Positions 32,496-46,123 of a stretch of 64,000 nucleotides of DNA are shown here, piece after piece. The stretch's first letter is position 1; each line of letters begins with the position of its first letter. Source of the DNA: Brienomyrus brachyistius (Eukaryota; Chordata; Actinopteri; Osteoglossiformes; Mormyridae); NCBI RefSeq assembly GCF_023856365.1, contig NC_064551.1:19592349-19656348 (forward strand), written 5' to 3'. The notes beneath the pieces were generated by a model. It was not told where the DNA came from and ran no database searches. It saw nothing but the letters and a program-made list of their open reading frames with translations. A program made the translations under genes and the position numbers.

Positions 32496-33639
32496 TGAAG
32501 GTGCTCCACCCTGAAGTTAGCACCATAACATTTCTTTAATTCGCATGCTCCGCTGTGCAAACTGCTGGTGATGCTTCAAACTGCCTGACGTGGGTCGCTA
32601 TTCACAGAATGTCGACACCCCCTCACCCGTCTGAGTCTTGCGGATCTCTCTGCGCTGCCCCAGCATCCGGCCTCTCCTTCTGCATCTCCTTTAAAAAAAG
32701 CCGGCATTCCCACCCGCGCATTGCCACCTGCACCAGAACAAAAACGGCTCCTGCCTTTCACACTCATTTGTTTCCCTTATAGATTGCTTTACACGCAAAA
32801 CAGGTATTAAAATAACTGCCTAGAGCTGAATTTTCATAAAAATGATACCTATGGGCTGTTATCCAGCATCCTATCTCCTATAGGTTTTAAAAGGACCGAA
32901 ACTCAAAGCGGACGTCCTTTAAAACGAGCACCCAACACCAAAAACAGAGTTGTTCTGGTTAAACTCTGCTCTGATTTTTTTATGTGACAACTGTACACAG
33001 GATTTCAATTCTAAAACCTGGAATCTACACCCACAACCAATTGGGTTGGGGAAAAACCCCTCTCTGCACCTTATTTTGCATAAACCTTGCAATCTTTTGT
33101 CTTGTTCCCTTACAATCTCCTTAGTGCGGCCACCGAAGGCAGATGCCCAACCGCGTGGGCCTTTGACCAGACACACAGGAGACGAGCGCTTCTGCTAATC
33201 TCTAATCTGGAGATTTATGCCTCCATATATGTAAATGGACCGTTCTGCGGGTGTTTCAAAACACACTTATCCAAAATATGTTATTAAGGCTTGAAGGGCT
33301 GCAGATGGCCACATAATACACAATCACTCGAACAAGGCGAGTGATTTTATCGAGCCTCTCCGTTGCCCGCTGGATGCTTACCTTCGAGAACGTCAGCCCT
33401 GAGCCCTCACTGTGCTCATCTGATTCTGGGGGGGGGGGTCTGGATGGGGGGGGGAGTAGCGAAACAAGAAGATGATTCGCAGGCCATCCCAGCAGCCAGG
33501 AATGCCGGAATCAACCTGTGCCGTGTTTGTCAACGAGATGTGATGGAGAACGTTCCCGGAAAAAAGCCCTGGGAATGGCGGCCTTCACAGGAAATGAAAT
33601 TTGTCTTCAATTAAAAAAAGACACGAGGTTTCGCCGACG

Positions 33640-34040
33640 ACAAATGCCACTTCCTTGTAGGATCAATGAGCATTTTCCCTCTCATCGGCCCGGAACAAGA
33701 TGGCCCTAAATCTTCCATGATGAAGACATAATATGTCATAATCAATAGGAGCGTGGACAAAAGGACGACTCATCAACATGCAAATTTATGCGGCTCCGCC
33801 GTTTCAGATGAGGCCGATTTCCACCTCTCTCTCTCTCTCTTTTTATTTTTTTTCCTCCGCTCGATTCATCTTCATTGCTAATCATTTGAGGCTGCCAAAT
33901 GTTCCCTGACACTAATGTATTACAGGTCAAGAGAGGCAGGTCCTCACCTATTACCCCCAAAACAATGCGCACCCCTCCTGTCCCCACTTCAGCTTTCGTA
34001 GCAATTAATGCCAGATGCAATCACAAGCCTTGAATAGGAG
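33640..34040. promoter_or_regulatory. Candidate conserved element with octamer motif
   Basis: Unique AT-balanced sequence with 'tcttccatgatgaagacata', 'tatgtcataatcaatagg' and a perfect octamer ATGCAAAT at 33778-33785 followed by ttatg. Then come 'cattgctaatcatttgaggc' and 'gtagcaattaatgccagatg'. It is interrupted by a (CT)n/T stretch at 33827-33855. Motif density and absence of repeats suggest an enhancer. Confidence 0.35.
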
Positions 34041-34218
34041 CAACTGGGGCTTGTTTGTGGCTTGGGTTCATTAGAAAGGAGGGCAAAGAAAGGAATAAAT
34101 TACTTAATTGCAAAAAAAAAAAAAAAAAAACTCTAGGCAAAGGATGGGCAGTATGTGGCCCACTGTGTGAATGGGCCAGGGTACTCCAGGAATGGGGGAT
34201 TGTGGGATTGCTAACACA

Positions 34219-34257
<39 letters not shown>
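34219..34257. repeat. (CA)n microsatellite
   Basis: About 19 CA dinucleotides; an A tract of about 19 lies at 34112-34130. Confidence 0.95.
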
Positions 34258-34259
<2 letters not shown>

Positions 34260-34884
34260 GGTACCCTCCAAAACAGATGGCTCGACATACCATCCATTCC
34301 TGTCTTTGTCAGCCCGTTCTGCTCTTATTTTCCCCGTCTTCTTCCTTGATGCAGAGTTCGCAGAGAAGATTCCGGGAAGATTCTTAGATGCCAGGTCTAG
34401 GACAGCGACGCTAACGTCTCCTTCTACACCGTCCCCGAGGGTTGGGGTTAGGGGGGCAGGTGGGGGGTCTCGCTTGAACCGGTAGCCTGGAGAGATAATA
34501 GAGAAGCAACGAGGGTGGCTCTTTTAAGTCAGGGCAGGTTCGAGTCGAGGCCAAACCCAGCCCACTAGCTGGGGCGGGGGGTGCGCGGGTGGGGGGACAA
34601 GTTCATTCGCATCAGTGTGTGCTCCGCTGAGGAGCGAGCGGGATGAGATACCTGAAATGACCACTGGGTGGAGGGGCAAAACGGCAGTAATGTTCTTCAG
34701 GATCCCGTCCATAGGTGTATAAGCAGTGCAGGCTTACTGGCAGCCAGCAGGATGGTGCCCCCTGTGGACAATGCCAGACCATTACAGTCATCCTACATAA
34801 TCTGATAAAAACACACATAGTACATTTAACAATGCAGTTTTTGATGCATCAAATATATTTTAAATAAATTTCAATTACTAAAAA

Positions 34885-35215
34885 AATGGGTAACACTTCA
34901 CATTAGGCAGCACTAATAATGTAGTTTAATACTTATGTATTAATTAACCAGTAAGTCTTAATTACATACTGATTTCATGTTAATTCACCTTCACTGAATC
35001 GTGACTCATGTTTCATCTTAAGTAGTTATTATATTTGGTGCTGCATTTGTAAACTATAGAGAGCTTTGTGAACTACTGAAGGAACTGCTGAAGGAACAAG
35101 TCATGAATAACAGAATCTCATGTTTGTCGATGTTCGTTGTTAATGAATCACGAAGCATCTTTCATCTCAAGCAGTTACTATATCCGCTAATTCTGTAAAA
35201 AGAACCCTGAAGGAT
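34885..35215. repeat. AT-rich interspersed repeat (GGTAACACTT type)
   Basis: It starts 'gggtaacacttcacattagg' and contains an internal imperfect direct repeat. 'tcatgtttcatcttaagtag' with 'ttattatatttggt' near 35008-35041 recurs as 'catctttcatctcaagcagt' with 'tactatatccgct' near 35156-35189. A similar opening, 'gcaacactttactttaagct', is at 54492. Likely a non-autonomous DNA element; family not determined. Confidence 0.4.
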
Positions 35216-36573
35216 CTGCTGTAGATCAAAGACCAAAAGGAGATGCAGCCGTAACGCCTTGTGAACTCACTGTAGGTGGCTCCCGTATCGCTTATTCTCC
35301 CGGATTCATCCACTTGTCCTTTATTTGCCTGTAAACAACTCAAATTAGTGAATCCACTGGGTTGAGGGAGGGGTTTCCATGCAGGACTAACGATGATGCG
35401 TGGCCCATAACCTAACAGAGAGGTTGGGGCTGCTACAGGTCCGAGGAGGTCCTTTCGCGTGTAGGGCATGCATGGGCCATCCCTCACCCCCCCCCCCCCG
35501 CTCGTCGCTCATTTGCATTTGTTTAGCTACACCGATCCCCACCCTCATTGGGTTGGCGCTTCTGGGATGGGAGGTTAGACGGGGTCACGCGTCCGAGAGG
35601 CTCTTACCCAATCAGGGACGAGCACAGTGAAGCGACCCTGAGGGTTAGACGATCTCGACGGGTCCTGCAGCTGGGCTTTGGGGGGGGGGGGCGGTGAATG
35701 GGGGGTGTGTGTGAATTAATTTACTGTTTAAATCACACTTGTTCTCCTAATGCAAGATACAAAACATCCAAAAAATCTGAAGATGCTGGCATTTTGGTTT
35801 TGAAGATGTTAAGGTAAATGGAACCTGTTTTTTATTTTTAAAAAAAAACACTAACTTATGGTGTTGAAATGGAATATACATACACAGCATGATCAAATAT
35901 AGGCCAACCCCAATGCACCTTGCTTAAATAATCATATGAAAAATTTGCTGTTGAATCATGACTTTTTATTTTATTTTTATTTTTGCGTTATTAATAATGC
36001 AGCTAGAGTAGTTCAGATCCGCATTCACGCAGCCTTGTCTGTCACCCCAAGCGGCATCGCTTGTCACTTTCCGGTGCACAGGAGACATCAGTCACGCTGA
36101 GACCCGTTACTGGCTTGGGGGTGATGGCATCCTGCTTAACGGCTGGGAACAGGGGGCATTTCTGCTCGAAGGACAAGATTCAAAGGATTCAAGGATTCAC
36201 CGTCATTCAAACAAGTACAAGTATAACGGGATACTTGTTTACATACCTCCCTGCAGACCTAAGCACATAGAATGATAAAGAAGAGCAGCAAGTAAAAAAT
36301 CGCGAGTACAATAACTTAAACGGCATATGCTATACAGCATGCAATACATATATACAATATACAATAACATACAAGTAGGACAACAAGGTGCTGAGGTTAA
36401 TGTGGCAGTAATTAAATGATAGTTCTAATATCACTGGGGGGAGGGGGGGGGCTCACGCCTCCAGTGTTACAGGTTCAGCTGCCACCTCCTGCTCTGTGTG
36501 TGGCTTGTTTCTGTGGTTTGCTGGGTCCTCTGGTTCCACAGTCAAAGACATTCTGTAAGGGTACTGGTGAGTG

Positions 36574-36718
36574 AGTGTGTGTGTGTGTGTGTGTGTGCCC
36601 TGTGATGGCCTGGCATCCCGTTCCGGGGTCCCCTGCCCTGTGCTTCCTGGGACAGGCTCCAAGGATCACAGTGACCCTGTACTGGGTGAGCGGCTATGGA
36701 AGGCAGATGGACAGGAGA
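36574..36718 (+). repeat. (GT)n plus family B repeat 3' half
   Basis: (GT)n at 36574-36597 is followed by 'gccctgtgatggcctggcat', 'tgcttcctgggacaggctcc' and 'ccctgtactgggtgagcggc', ending in ggcagatgga. Confidence 0.7.
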
Positions 36719-37712
36719 CAGGAGCCTCTTCCCAGGATGCTCTGGTGACGAGCAGCTTCCCTGGAGCATCGTACTGTCAGCCCAAGAGGGAAAAAGTCTG
36801 GCCCAGTAAAAGGCCTTAAAATGAGCCCACCATCACCTTGGTTCAGTAACCGTTGGATGCTTCATGGTCACATGGTCCTTCTTGTGCGGCTTGAGCACCC
36901 AATTACACTCTTTGGTCTGAGCCCCAGGGCTCGCGCTGATCCCATCTTGACGCCTCATTTCAGACAATCATTCGGAAGAGTGGAAGAAGGGGAAAAACGG
37001 TAAGGTGCACATTGACAGGTGTTGGGGGGGGGGGGTGTTTTACTAGGTTCTCTGAGATGAGGGATCCATTAAACACCATTATTGGGGGAGGGGAGAGTTT
37101 GAAGCCTCGTCAAAGCAGAATATTCATTCGATTATAATGAAGAGGCAGGAACTACAAATTATTGCAATACCATACAAATTAAGTGACTTATACTGTAGTA
37201 TCCACGGGTGCTACGCAGTATATTACACAGCAGGCTCCTGATGCTCTGCAAACAGGAATCCCAAAATGCCATGCCTACTGTCTGATGTAGCGCAGAGAAG
37301 CCAAGTCTGATATTACCCTTATTGCGTTGAGCCGGGAAAGATGTGGTTCCCATTGGTTGAACTCTTTGGTACAGTCCATCTGGGTAACTTCCGATGTAAT
37401 TTGTGATCCCCATGTGTTTCATAGCAGATGACCTTTAAAATAAGTAATTTTACAGATCTTTCAAATCACAAAACCTTGGTTTTAAACAGGAAATCGGCAA
37501 GATTTCCCGAGGAAACAAGTGCTGATTCGGGCTTCAATCTCCCTAAAATTCTTTTCAAAGACAGTTTGATGAACATTATAGCTGATTGTAAAAATGTCTG
37601 TCTGGTTTCTGCATGGTTTATAAAAATATCATGAGGCATCAAACTTTTATTCTCCTAGTGATCAACACTTCACTCTTTTCATTTCTTGAAAAACACGGTC
37701 CATCCGTCCCTC

Positions 37713-37790
37713 AATCAATCCATCCATCCATCCATCCATCCATCCATCCATCCATCCATCTTCCAACCACTTGTCCTCGTAATAATTGCA
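37713..37790 (-). repeat. (CATC)n with family B tail fragment
   Basis: About 11 CATC copies are followed by 'cttccaaccacttgtcctcg', the reverse complement of the ggataagtggttggaag tail. Confidence 0.75.
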
Positions 37791-38074
37791 GGATTCACGT
37801 AAAAACCGAAATAATAAAATTTACCTGAGCTTCACTGCTTGTGAAGATCTTAAAATGAGACACACAGGAAGCACACAGAAGAAAATTAAAGAATATTGTT
37901 GCCGATAGCAACTGGGATGTTGAATTAAAAACCAGGAGAACTACAATCTTAATAACCTACATAAAGACATTTAGGGGAGTCTGACATGGTATTGTGTATT
38001 TCGATTCATTACCGGCATGCTTCTGGCAGCCCACAGAAATGGCCTTTAATTAAATTTATTTTTCTGCAGTGGAT

Positions 38075-38097
38075 GGGGGGGGGGGGGGGGGGGGGGG
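38075..38097. repeat. Poly-G tract of 23
   Basis: An uninterrupted run of 23 G after 'cagtggat', strand-asymmetric and likely length-unstable. Confidence 0.9.
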
Positions 38098-38969
38098 CGG
38101 GGTTGGTCTGGCAATATAAGAAGAGCCAGGGTTGGGGCCGCCATTTCTTGCAAAAGTCACCCAACCTCCCTGGCTCATTTTTAACAATATTTCTCGAACG
38201 TCGGAAGCTCCATGCAGGAGCCATTATGTTAATCTCTGAAAACCCAATTCGGCCATCTACTTAATCAGCTGTACTGTGGGCTTCCCAACATTTCGCTTTT
38301 AATTCTGTGCTTGTACCTCAGTTTGACCGAGGGCTGTTTTCGTTACCAGCCTCCTATCTGAATACTCGCTTCAGAATTGATTTTTAAATGCACAGCACAT
38401 GTTTAATATTGTTTAAGTTTAAATAACTGAGAGATTAAATTATAGGACAATAATAGTATTTTTCTTGCTGTTTTGTTGGTTTTTTCTTTCAGAGGTAACC
38501 AGGGGGCTGGATATTAAATCTGGTATCAGACCCTTTTGCTGTAGCAGGTTTGTTGCATATCATTCTTAACATTTATGTATTTATTTGCTTTTTGCCAATG
38601 AAATTTTCCAGTAAGTTTCCCGTCCTTCTTGTGCTGAGTTGTCACGTCAGGCTGCTTGGAGCGAGCCAGACTCAGATGATCCACATAAGAAGTTTGGCAG
38701 GGAAGCTAAGATCCCTCCAGAGAAGTGATCAGTACTGAACATGCTGAACGTCTGATCACAGAATGAGTCTGAGCCACAATGTTTCTTTATTTCTTTGGAG
38801 GTTTTGACAGGAGACTCAGGATTCTTGAGGTGCCTGTTAGTTGTTTGTGTATTTTTGTTACCTATTCACAAAGACACACTTAAAACATCCCCTCAACTAA
38901 ATTACGTGTAATTATGCTACAATTTGCTGTATTATTTAGTTCCACTTTAGATACTAAAACACTCACCTA

Positions 38970-39260
38970 TTATTAGCACTCAGTTAAAATCATGATTCAA
39001 ATGGACGCAATTTCCATAAATACGAGGCGTACTAATGATCTATCCTAACGAACGCCGCGCTTCCAACACCAACGCTGTGGCACTTAGCGGTGACTGTCCA
39101 CAGCACAGCAACAGACGCTAATTGCTGCAGTCCACTGGGGACATTTTCACCAGTTTCGGCATCATAGCGGAAGGCCTCTTTGACCCTCCTCAGGTTTAGA
39201 CAGGAGCACAACGTTCAAATACCAAGTACCTTTACCTTTTCTGTCATTAGGCCAGAAAGC
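38970..39260. promoter_or_regulatory. Candidate conserved noncoding element
   Basis: Unique sequence with 'gtactaatgatctatcctaa', 'gacgctaattgctgcagtcc' and 'ccagtttcggcatcatagcg'. No repeat or coding character was seen. Low-confidence call on texture and position. Confidence 0.2.
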
Positions 39261-39547
39261 CTTCCTATCTCGCTAGGAGATGACATGTTTCTCTATGTTA
39301 CACTTGTACATGTAACGCGGTAAACCAGATCAAAGGTGATGATGGTGACCAGGAACCTGGCGGGAAAACTCAAATGGAGGGAGTTTTATGATAAATGGTT
39401 ACCACCAGGTCCACGATGCAGGTAACAAAGGACGGGGGACCATGATCAACATCCCACCCGGTGTTCCCCCTGAGAGTTAACTGCTATCTGTATCGCTGTG
39501 TAGCATGAGGCTTCCCTACGATTAATGCTTTAATGTTTTGTATAACA

Positions 39548-39752
39548 GGGTGGTGTACGGCTCTGCGGGTTAGTGCTCTGTTCCCCTGGTCGGAAGGGCG
39601 TTGGTTCAAATCCCCTGCCTGGTCTGCTGATGTTACTGTTGGGCACTACTGCAAGGCCCTTAACCCCAGTCATTCCTGGGGCATGACCAACTCCGTGCTC
39701 CATCCTTTATGTCACTTTCCACACAACCATCTGTTAAATAAATGTAAACTAA
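39548..39752 (+). repeat. tRNA-derived SINE (family A), near full length
   Basis: The head is 'ggctctgcgggttagtgctc' and the B box 'gcgttggttcaaatcccc'. The body is 'ttactgttgggcactactgc' and 'aaggcccttaaccccagtca'. The tail is 'catctgttaaataaatgtaa'. All modules are in the expected order. Confidence 0.8.
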
Positions 39753-39861
39753 ATTATTAAAGCCTCTGGCTTTATTTATTTTTGCTTTAAAACAATTTGA
39801 GAAAAATTTGTTAAAATGCATGACATATATACATACTTATATAATGTATATATGTATATAT

Positions 39862-39892
39862 ACACACACGCACACACACACACACACACACA
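39862..39892. repeat. (AC)n microsatellite flanked by (TA)n
   Basis: tacacacacgcacacac run preceded by alternating tatatgtatata. Confidence 0.9.
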
Positions 39893-39965
39893 TAGAAAGT
39901 ATACAAAAAGAAACAACCAATTTTTCAAACCTTTAAACTATATGTAAAATGCATTATATTAATCT

Positions 39966-40012
39966 GTCATCCATCTTCCAACCTCACATCCAGTACTGGG
40001 TCACTGGGATGC
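39966..40012 (-). repeat. Family B tail fragment
   Basis: 'tcatccatcttccaacctca' and 'catccagtactgggtcactg' are the reverse complement of the repeat's 3' end. Confidence 0.5.
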
Positions 40013-41049
40013 ATTATATTAAGGTAAAAATAATGCAATAAGCCTACATGAGCATTCACTTTCTTCCTTCTAGAAAATGCTCTGCACATTCCTAAAAGGA
40101 GCCAACTTGCTCTGATGCCTTTTGCATCCTTGGCAATGTTGGACCACTGTTTTCAGTGGCTCTGGACGCCCCCACCTACCCCCCCCCCCTCCCCAGCAAC
40201 GATGATGTCAGAGTAGAGTCTTAAGGTCAGGCCTAGTGGTGTGGAAGCAGCACATTTGTACCTCAGCCAAGCTGCTCTCAGTGTCCGAGTTCCTGTATCC
40301 CAGCAGCTCTTGAGCTGGGCAGCCAGGGTAAGGCTGTATTCTTGTATTGCCGCCAGATTTTAAGTAGCAGGCAGGTATTGCTCACGGTGTGTCGCTGATA
40401 ATGGACCCGGCAGCGATAAACAAGTTGAGTAGGCTGTTGGTCTCCACACTTAGGTCCTCTCTCCCTAATAGGCGATGAGGGCCATTTTCACTGTAACGAA
40501 TCTGGGACATACACAATAGGGGCCTCTTCATTTCTGCATTGTGGCTGAAGTGCTGCCGTAATCTCACTGCAGTTTGATGGCAAACAAAAGGTTTTTTTTT
40601 TTGTTAGTTGTAAAGTGTATAGTGGATTTTTGGGGTTGGTCTGGAGGTGGAGGAAACTTTGATGTGATTTCGTAAAAAAATTGCTACTTCTTCCTGCCAA
40701 ATGTGTTAAAAATGTTAGAGGCACTGAGGTATGATACAACAAATAAATAACGATAAAAAGAAATCCTTAGAACCACACCATAATATAGGGTTTCATAATA
40801 TTTGGCGTAATATGCCATATACTATGCTCTCTGTCTCGGTGTTTGGGTATTATAAATAACAAGTTCTTGTTACTAATTGAAATAATCATATATCAGTCCG
40901 TAAATACTAAAGACGTTGTATCAGGTGATGTCAACTATGTATTTCTTTATATTACTATTTATTTATTTTTTATATTTTTTTATTTGTTCTCTTTATTTTT
41001 GTGTTTAACTTGAGTGATCACTCAACCAGCTGTAGGCTTCATGGAAACG

Positions 41050-41690
41050 TGCGTACGGATAAATGAACGTTACGTAGCGTCCGCTCGGAGCTCATGCAGC
41101 GCATTTACGCGCCGACAGTGATGCGTCGCTCCTGGTCGCGCATACGGTGGAGTGTCTTTGTGCCGCCTGCTCGTGTGTGTGCGTGTGCATAACAGAGACA
41201 GAGAGCTCATGAAGGACGCCCCATTGTCTGGTCCCCTCTTCATATTCAGCACTTCTCCAGGTGATAATAGAGGAAAACTAATGACTGACAGGAGCTGAAA
41301 CAGTAGCGGCCGGCTAACAAAAGCCCCGGCGACTGTACTGCGCTTCTTCATTAGCCCGGGTTGAAACCTTAATCACAGCCTGGCTCTCTCTGCTTATGTA
41401 CCGACCCTTGGTTTGCATGTTTTTTTTTCCTTAAAACCCCAAGAAAAAAGGAAGCGATCGCCGGTCCCGCGACACCGCAGACCGACCCGCAGGAGCCTCA
41501 CGAGGCGCATTAGCCGCTTACGATGAAAGGAAGGTAATGTGTCATTTAATTAGGTGAGCCGGCGCGTCTGATTTCGCCCAATCGCGCTATTAGCCCTGTA
41601 ATTACCCATCTGCCTCGGCAGGGAAATGGCAAGGCGAACACCCAGCTAATAACGTTCTGGAGGGCTCTCGACGCGACGAGACGGACGTGG
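41050..41690. promoter_or_regulatory. Candidate CpG- and TAAT-rich conserved element
   Basis: Non-repetitive sequence with CpG-rich 'gcgcatttacgcgccgacag', 'ggcgcattagccgcttacga', 'gtgtcatttaattaggtgag' (TTAATTAG at 41547-41554) and 'gccctgtaattacccatctg' (TAATTA at 41599-41604). It stands out against flanking AT-rich desert. No exon resemblance. Confidence 0.35.
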
Positions 41691-41879
41691 CGCAGTGTCG
41701 CTTCGAACGGTCTCTGCGTCTCGAGAGGATGTGGTGCAGAGCTGGGGGGTGTTTAATCATTTATGCAAACAGTTATTCTGAGTTTTTCTACATGTTCCTG
41801 AAAAGAAACATTAAAACAAAAGACACTCCCTATCAGTGCAACGAGCAATTGCAATTAGTGAAGGTGGCTCTTGTGTTGG

Positions 41880-42045
41880 AGTCGCTGACTGGGTCATGCT
41901 GTTCCCTCACTATTCCACAGTTATGGGTTTGAACCCCAGCTCTCTGTGTGTTTCTGTGTGGTTCCCCTTATGCCCTGTGCATCCTAGGATATGGTATAGG
42001 CCCACCGTCACTCCTCAAATGGAAAATGGGTGGATGGATAACTCT
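41880..42045 (+). repeat. Family B repeat, internally deleted
   Basis: The head is 'gttatgggtttgaaccccag' (B box like) and 'gtgtgtttctgtgtggttcc'. It joins directly to the 3' segment 'tatgccctgtgcatcctagg', with a gtggatggata tail. Confidence 0.65.
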
Positions 42046-43260
42046 TGTATTCATTGTATTTTAACAAATACAGAATATAGATTGAATATGAAGAAATACT
42101 GTAATTTAGCTGACAGTTAACATTAATAAATCAATGAAACCTATTATATAAATCACATATTAGTGCACATAGACTATGCCTCAACTGTTATTATTAGTGC
42201 AATGTTAGGTATAATTAGCAATCAGTTGGCTGTTAACCGTGGGTTTTCCTTCCATAATTGGCAATTAACATGATAAAATTGCTGTAGATTATCAGAAATA
42301 GATGTGTAGTTTAATGTGGAGGGTCAGCAGATTGCTGATGACTACAGCCTTCCATTACACCAACTTACACCAACACATCTGGAAAACAATTCAATTTCTA
42401 CAGAATGAAAGGCACTGATTTATTTTCCAATACTGAAAAAAGATGTGACAGAATGAACAAACTCAAAATTTTCATTTCACATCAGTAACTCTATGCTGAA
42501 CATCACTCAACAAAGGATGAGATCACTCATCGAAGGAGATTATTAAACGAAAATGAATCTGAAAATGAGAATCTGCTATAGAAAGTCTAGGTCTCTTGTA
42601 GGTGGGAACCATGATGATATTTTACCAAACATTGCTGGGAATAGGTACCATCTTTGGCTGGGCCAGTTGGGATACGCTGACGGTCAGCTGGTTTGAAAAG
42701 CATGGATCCGCTATTAAACACTCCCTGGAGTGGGGCTGCAGAGAAGAAGAAAGAAATATTCTGCTACGATTATTCAGCCTGGTGCTAGACTCCAAGAAGA
42801 GCCACCTGTTGCATCCGCATTAAGCTTCCCCACTACCTGGAAGAAGCCCCCCCTTTGAAAATGCTCCCAAAGGACCTTTAAAATGTTTTGGAAAAAAAAA
42901 CCACTTCGCAGTTCTTAAGGAAAAAAGAAAGTTCTTATGACCACACTGGGTATTGCGCTAATCCACTTGTAATCCATTTATGTAAAGTATGGTTAAGAAG
43001 CTCATATCAAAACCAGCCAGAAAGATTTTGTCGTTTTGGGATATAGTTGGAATATGAGCCTGTTATTGATTTAATGCTTGTGGAGTTTAGAATGAATCTC
43101 TGTACACAAAAGAATTTGGCAAAAAATGGCAGTGGCATTGCTTCTGAGGTCACTTCTATTCAGGATTTTATCATTACAATGTAATGTCTGGAGAAGTTAG
43201 GCGGCTGTTACAATAAGGCAAGTGCATGTCCTCAGGGATGATTAAAAATAAGGGCTGATG
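42046..43260. other. AT-rich intergenic, no gene
   Basis: No supportable ORF or known repeat seen. Confidence 0.45.
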
Positions 43261-43282
43261 GATGAGTTAAGGTTTGAAAGCC

Positions 43283-43402
43283 CACAGTGGGTGGGATTAT
43301 CATGTACTGTCAATCACTGACAGCTTGACCTCTTTTTCATTGGTTCCTTTGAGTTAATCTCAGACAGTGATTGATTGTTAACAGTAATCCCACCCACTGC
43401 TG
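43283..43402. repeat. Inverted-repeat (hairpin) element
   Basis: The left arm cagtgggtgggattatcatg with tactgtcaatcactgac (43285-43322) is matched by a right arm (43362-43402). The right arm's reverse complement reads cagcagtgggtgggattact then gttaacaatcaatcactgtc. The loop is about 40 bases. This is MITE-like in form. Confidence 0.6.
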
Positions 43403-43544
43403 CAGTTCAACCAATGTCAATTCAATGTATGTAAACAGTGAATCTTCTGCACAAGTAGTAAAATTTGTGGTTTCCTACACGTGGTAATAAGTTCTTTTTC
43501 CATTAATGTTAATATTATGTTCTATGAGCTTATATATCCAGGAC

Positions 43545-44012
<468 letters not shown>

Positions 44013-46120
44013 TTAACATACAAGAGAAAAAAAAGAATTCAGTTTCTTTCTGTCAGTGCCAAACCTCTGGAGAAAAACAATTTTACGTACCTCTAGGATG
44101 AAACGTACCACAAACGTTTTAGGCTGAAATGTTAGCAGTGACACATCTCCTGCAGTATGATTTTACTTAACATCGTTAAATGAAATTCCTTCCAAAGAGA
44201 TGTTTGGGGAATGTTCTGCAATATATGCTGTCTTGATAAATATATACAATTACACATGCGTAATGTGACAAGAAAGTAACGTGTATTCATTACATATTAT
44301 TTTCATAATCTTCATAACATTCATCCATTTTCCAGTTGTGTGTTCCAACAAATAATTGCTTCGAGTTAAGGTTAATCAGTGGCAGATAATGAACTTAATG
44401 AATAGCAGATCCCTGGCCTTTAAACTCATTAATTAATTCAGAACAATTGCCTTTATTTCTAATTTAATCGTAGAGCAATACTAATCAGTTACAATAACTG
44501 TCATGTTGCAAATATGTATTATATACAAATTTCTTACAGTGCCATTTATTTATTATGTTAGAATGACGTTGTCCAACTCCTGGAGCATCATGGAAACTAT
44601 TTAAAGCTGCATGCCTCATTTTCAATAATTATGCATTAAATTAAAAAAACCACAGTATGCAAGACTTCTTAAAATAACTATTAGCCACTAATATGAGATT
44701 TTTTTGTGTGCAAATGGAAACTATTGGTCCTGGGTAAACCTTTAAAAATGTACTTTGGTATGCATAGATAGACTTAGAATTGACCTGTCAGGTGACAGTA
44801 CTGGAAAGAGGCACCGTTTAAAGACCTCATGGACCGTAAATGTGATATAGGTCAGTATACGAAGATGTGTATAGTGACCCGGTTCTCATGTGTGCCTCTG
44901 CTCCTGTCACCTTCACCTGTGCCTTATTGTCCATCATACGCTTTTGTTCTCCTTTTTCCCGCACCTGTCCAGACCTCGACGCCCTTCCGCACACCTATAG
45001 ACCGATACCCGTCACATTTCCCCCCTCTTTCCCTTTTGCTGATGCTGAAAATGCTGTTTGGTGTTTTCATTTCTCTCTGCCATTTCGCTAAGCTCATATC
45101 ACTCCCCCTGCCCCCTAAACGAAATCCCCATTCTGTCCTCCTGCCCCCATATCATGTGATTCCATTCGATTTCCATCCTAAAATGAGTCCAAGCCTTGTA
45201 CTCAATCCCTGTTCACCTTTCTATTATTTTCCAAAATTAACCAAGACATACTATTCCCGTTTCCTTTTAGAACAGCGTTAGCCGTCCATTTAAGCTGTCT
45301 ACCTTCAGAGGTTATTCTTCCCTTTCTGGACCTTTCCGCTCACGTCTTATGGTCACCAGGAGGTCAAGCTCAACAGATTCAAGCACGGTTTCGAACAGAG
45401 CACTCAAGCACCCTTGTTAAACATTGCCAAGGGACGGAAAATCACAGGCGGCCGAAGGGGGGGCCCTCCCTTTGACCCGGTGACCCCGGCTCTGCGCCTT
45501 CGTGACGCTGAATGTCGGCTTTCAGGTTTCCACGCCGCAGGACCCCACTCCAGCCTGTGCGCCTCCTCCAGCTGTTCGAATGCCGTCTGACAGCTGAAGG
45601 GCATCAGGCTTTTCATGCGGCCATCGGAGATGGTTTTTTTTTTCTGAGTTCAAGATGATTATATTGTACAGAATATTTTCAATATACATCAATAGATATG
45701 CCATCAATGCACTGTTCCGTGTATCTAAGGAATGCCTTTAAGTGTTAAAACTGCGGGAGATTGATTGTAAACGGACTAAGAAGACCAAAGGGAGCCTGAA
45801 AGGGACAAAAAGCACCCGATTATCAGGGATAAGGAGTCTAACTTTAGATGGATTCTGTAGCCTTCCAGCAAATCACATACTGATTTGCTCTTTGAGAGTT
45901 AGTTTCTCAGAGCTAACAATAAAGCAAGAATGTGCACATGAACTGAAAGGGGAGGATTGTAAATAAATACACTTTAACGCAGCATAAAATGTCTCAGTAT
46001 GGATTTCAAGGTCGACCCACTAGACATGCACAGCAGGGTTTGTCTGTTTCTAGCAGCTTCCGTGCCGTTGAATCGTGCTGAGGTCTGTAGCATGTATCTT
46101 CATTACAATGAGTTTTACTG
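44013..46120. other. Intergenic; AT-rich then pyrimidine-rich, no gene
   Basis: 44013-44830 is AT-rich. 44830-45290 is pyrimidine-biased and opens a 150-codon frame without family resemblance. 45400-45620 is GC-richer unique sequence. Nothing else supportable. Confidence 0.45.
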
Positions 46121-46123
46121 TTG

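Noticed and set aside
44829..45281. 150-codon ORF in pyrimidine-rich DNA
   Set aside because: Composition bias (Pro/Ser/Leu/Phe) without motif; second frame open in parallel.
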